Shown piece after piece: positions 5,627 through 5,804 of a DNA stretch of 5,804 nucleotides. Each line of letters starts with the position of its first letter. Position 1 is the first letter of the stretch. Source of the stretch: Bacteroidota bacterium (lineage in GTDB: Bacteria; Bacteroidota; Bacteroidia; Bacteroidales; GCA-2748055). The stretch covers positions 1-5,804 of the forward strand of contig JAAEOI010000470.1 in the NCBI GenBank assembly GCA_024244665.1. Direction: 5' to 3'. Position numbers and translations under genes: made by a program. Below the pieces are notes generated by a model. The model made no database searches and was not told the DNA's origin. It saw nothing but the letters and a program-made list of their open reading frames with translations.

Positions 5627-5804
5627 TGTTCTCATCCCCGATTCCTGGGTCGGTGGTTGACTCTGTTACTGGAGCCGTGGTTGACTCTCTTACTGGAGCC
5701 GTGGTTGACTCTCTTACTGGAGCCGTGGTTGACTCTCTTACCGGAGCCGCGGTTGACTCTCTTACTGGAGCCGTGGTTGACTCTCTTACTGGAGCCGTGG
5801 TTGA
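5626..5804 (+). other. Repeat-encoded open frame coupled to the abiEi stop (TGATG), runs off the window; coding status doubtful
   Basis: The abiEi stop TGA (5624-5626) shares its A with an ATG (5626-5628). From that ATG a frame stays open for all 59 visible codons: MFSSPIPGS, then VVDSVTGA once, then VVDSLTGA repeats (one copy AVDSLTGA). A stop/start overlap of this kind is what one would expect of a coupled second gene in an AbiE operon. However, four of the six frames through the 24-bp unit are open, including a minus-strand frame reading STTAPVRE per unit that ends at 5592. The openness is thus a property of the repeat. The peptide matches nothing I recognise. Confidence 0.25.
5653..5804 (+). 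repeat. 24-bp tandem repeat array (six full copies plus a partial seventh at the window edge)
   Basis: Copies begin at 5653, 5677, 5701, 5725, 5749, 5773 and 5797 (the last cut off). Each is GTGGTTGAC, then TCTCTTACTGGAGCC. Only three substitutions are visible: C to G in copy 1 (CTCTGTTAC), T to C in copy 4 (TTACCGG) and T to C in copy 5 (GCGGTT). Such uniformity suggests recent expansion. The units abut with no spacers. The core CTCTT-ACTGG followed by GTTGAC is also found, with small gaps, in the 36-bp array at 3151-3306. The true length of the array is unknown. Confidence 0.96.

Noticed and set aside
3003..5804. Insertion sequence or transposon carrying the PLD/AbiEi pair
   Set aside because: No transposase, integrase, terminal inverted repeats or convincing target-site duplication was seen; the 17-bp direct repeat brackets only the 36-bp array.

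Overview
The window looks like chromosomal DNA from a member of the Bacteroidota (Bacteroidia-like). The case rests on three things: a BlaI-type repressor paired with an M56 membrane peptidase fused to carboxypeptidase-regulatory-like, TonB-plug-like and TonB C-terminal segments, an arrangement typical of that phylum; a promoter matching the Bacteroidota TTG / TAnnTTTG pattern; and starts without a clear Shine-Dalgarno. The genus cannot be told.

Left part (1-3041), ordinary and dense. The N-terminal 236 codons of a YifB/ComM-family AAA+ ATPase run leftward off the window. A 170-bp gap separates it from a rightward two-gene operon. The gap holds a good promoter and an operator-like inverted repeat. 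The operon is a BlaI/MecI-family repressor followed, with an 8-bp overlap, by the M56 peptidase. Together they form a membrane-sensor/repressor switch, and a strong stem-loop ends the operon.

Right part (about 3043-5804), accessory in character. A 36-bp tandem array (four copies plus degenerate edges) precedes a leftward gene for a single-HKD phospholipase-D-like protein. A 439-bp divergent spacer with a GC-rich block and an A+T-rich half follows, then a rightward gene for an AbiEi-family antitoxin/regulator. Immediately after the abiEi stop a second array begins, with a 24-bp period and at least six copies, and it runs off the window. The two arrays share a short core and both have periods divisible by three. 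They bracket the PLD/AbiEi pair, as if that pair were an insertable defence-type cassette. The AbiEii nucleotidyltransferase toxin normally found directly after AbiEi is not present in the window; the array occupies its place.

No rRNA, tRNA, CRISPR array or transposase was seen. The least explained parts are the two related minisatellites, the coupled repeat ORF after abiEi, and the divergent spacer.
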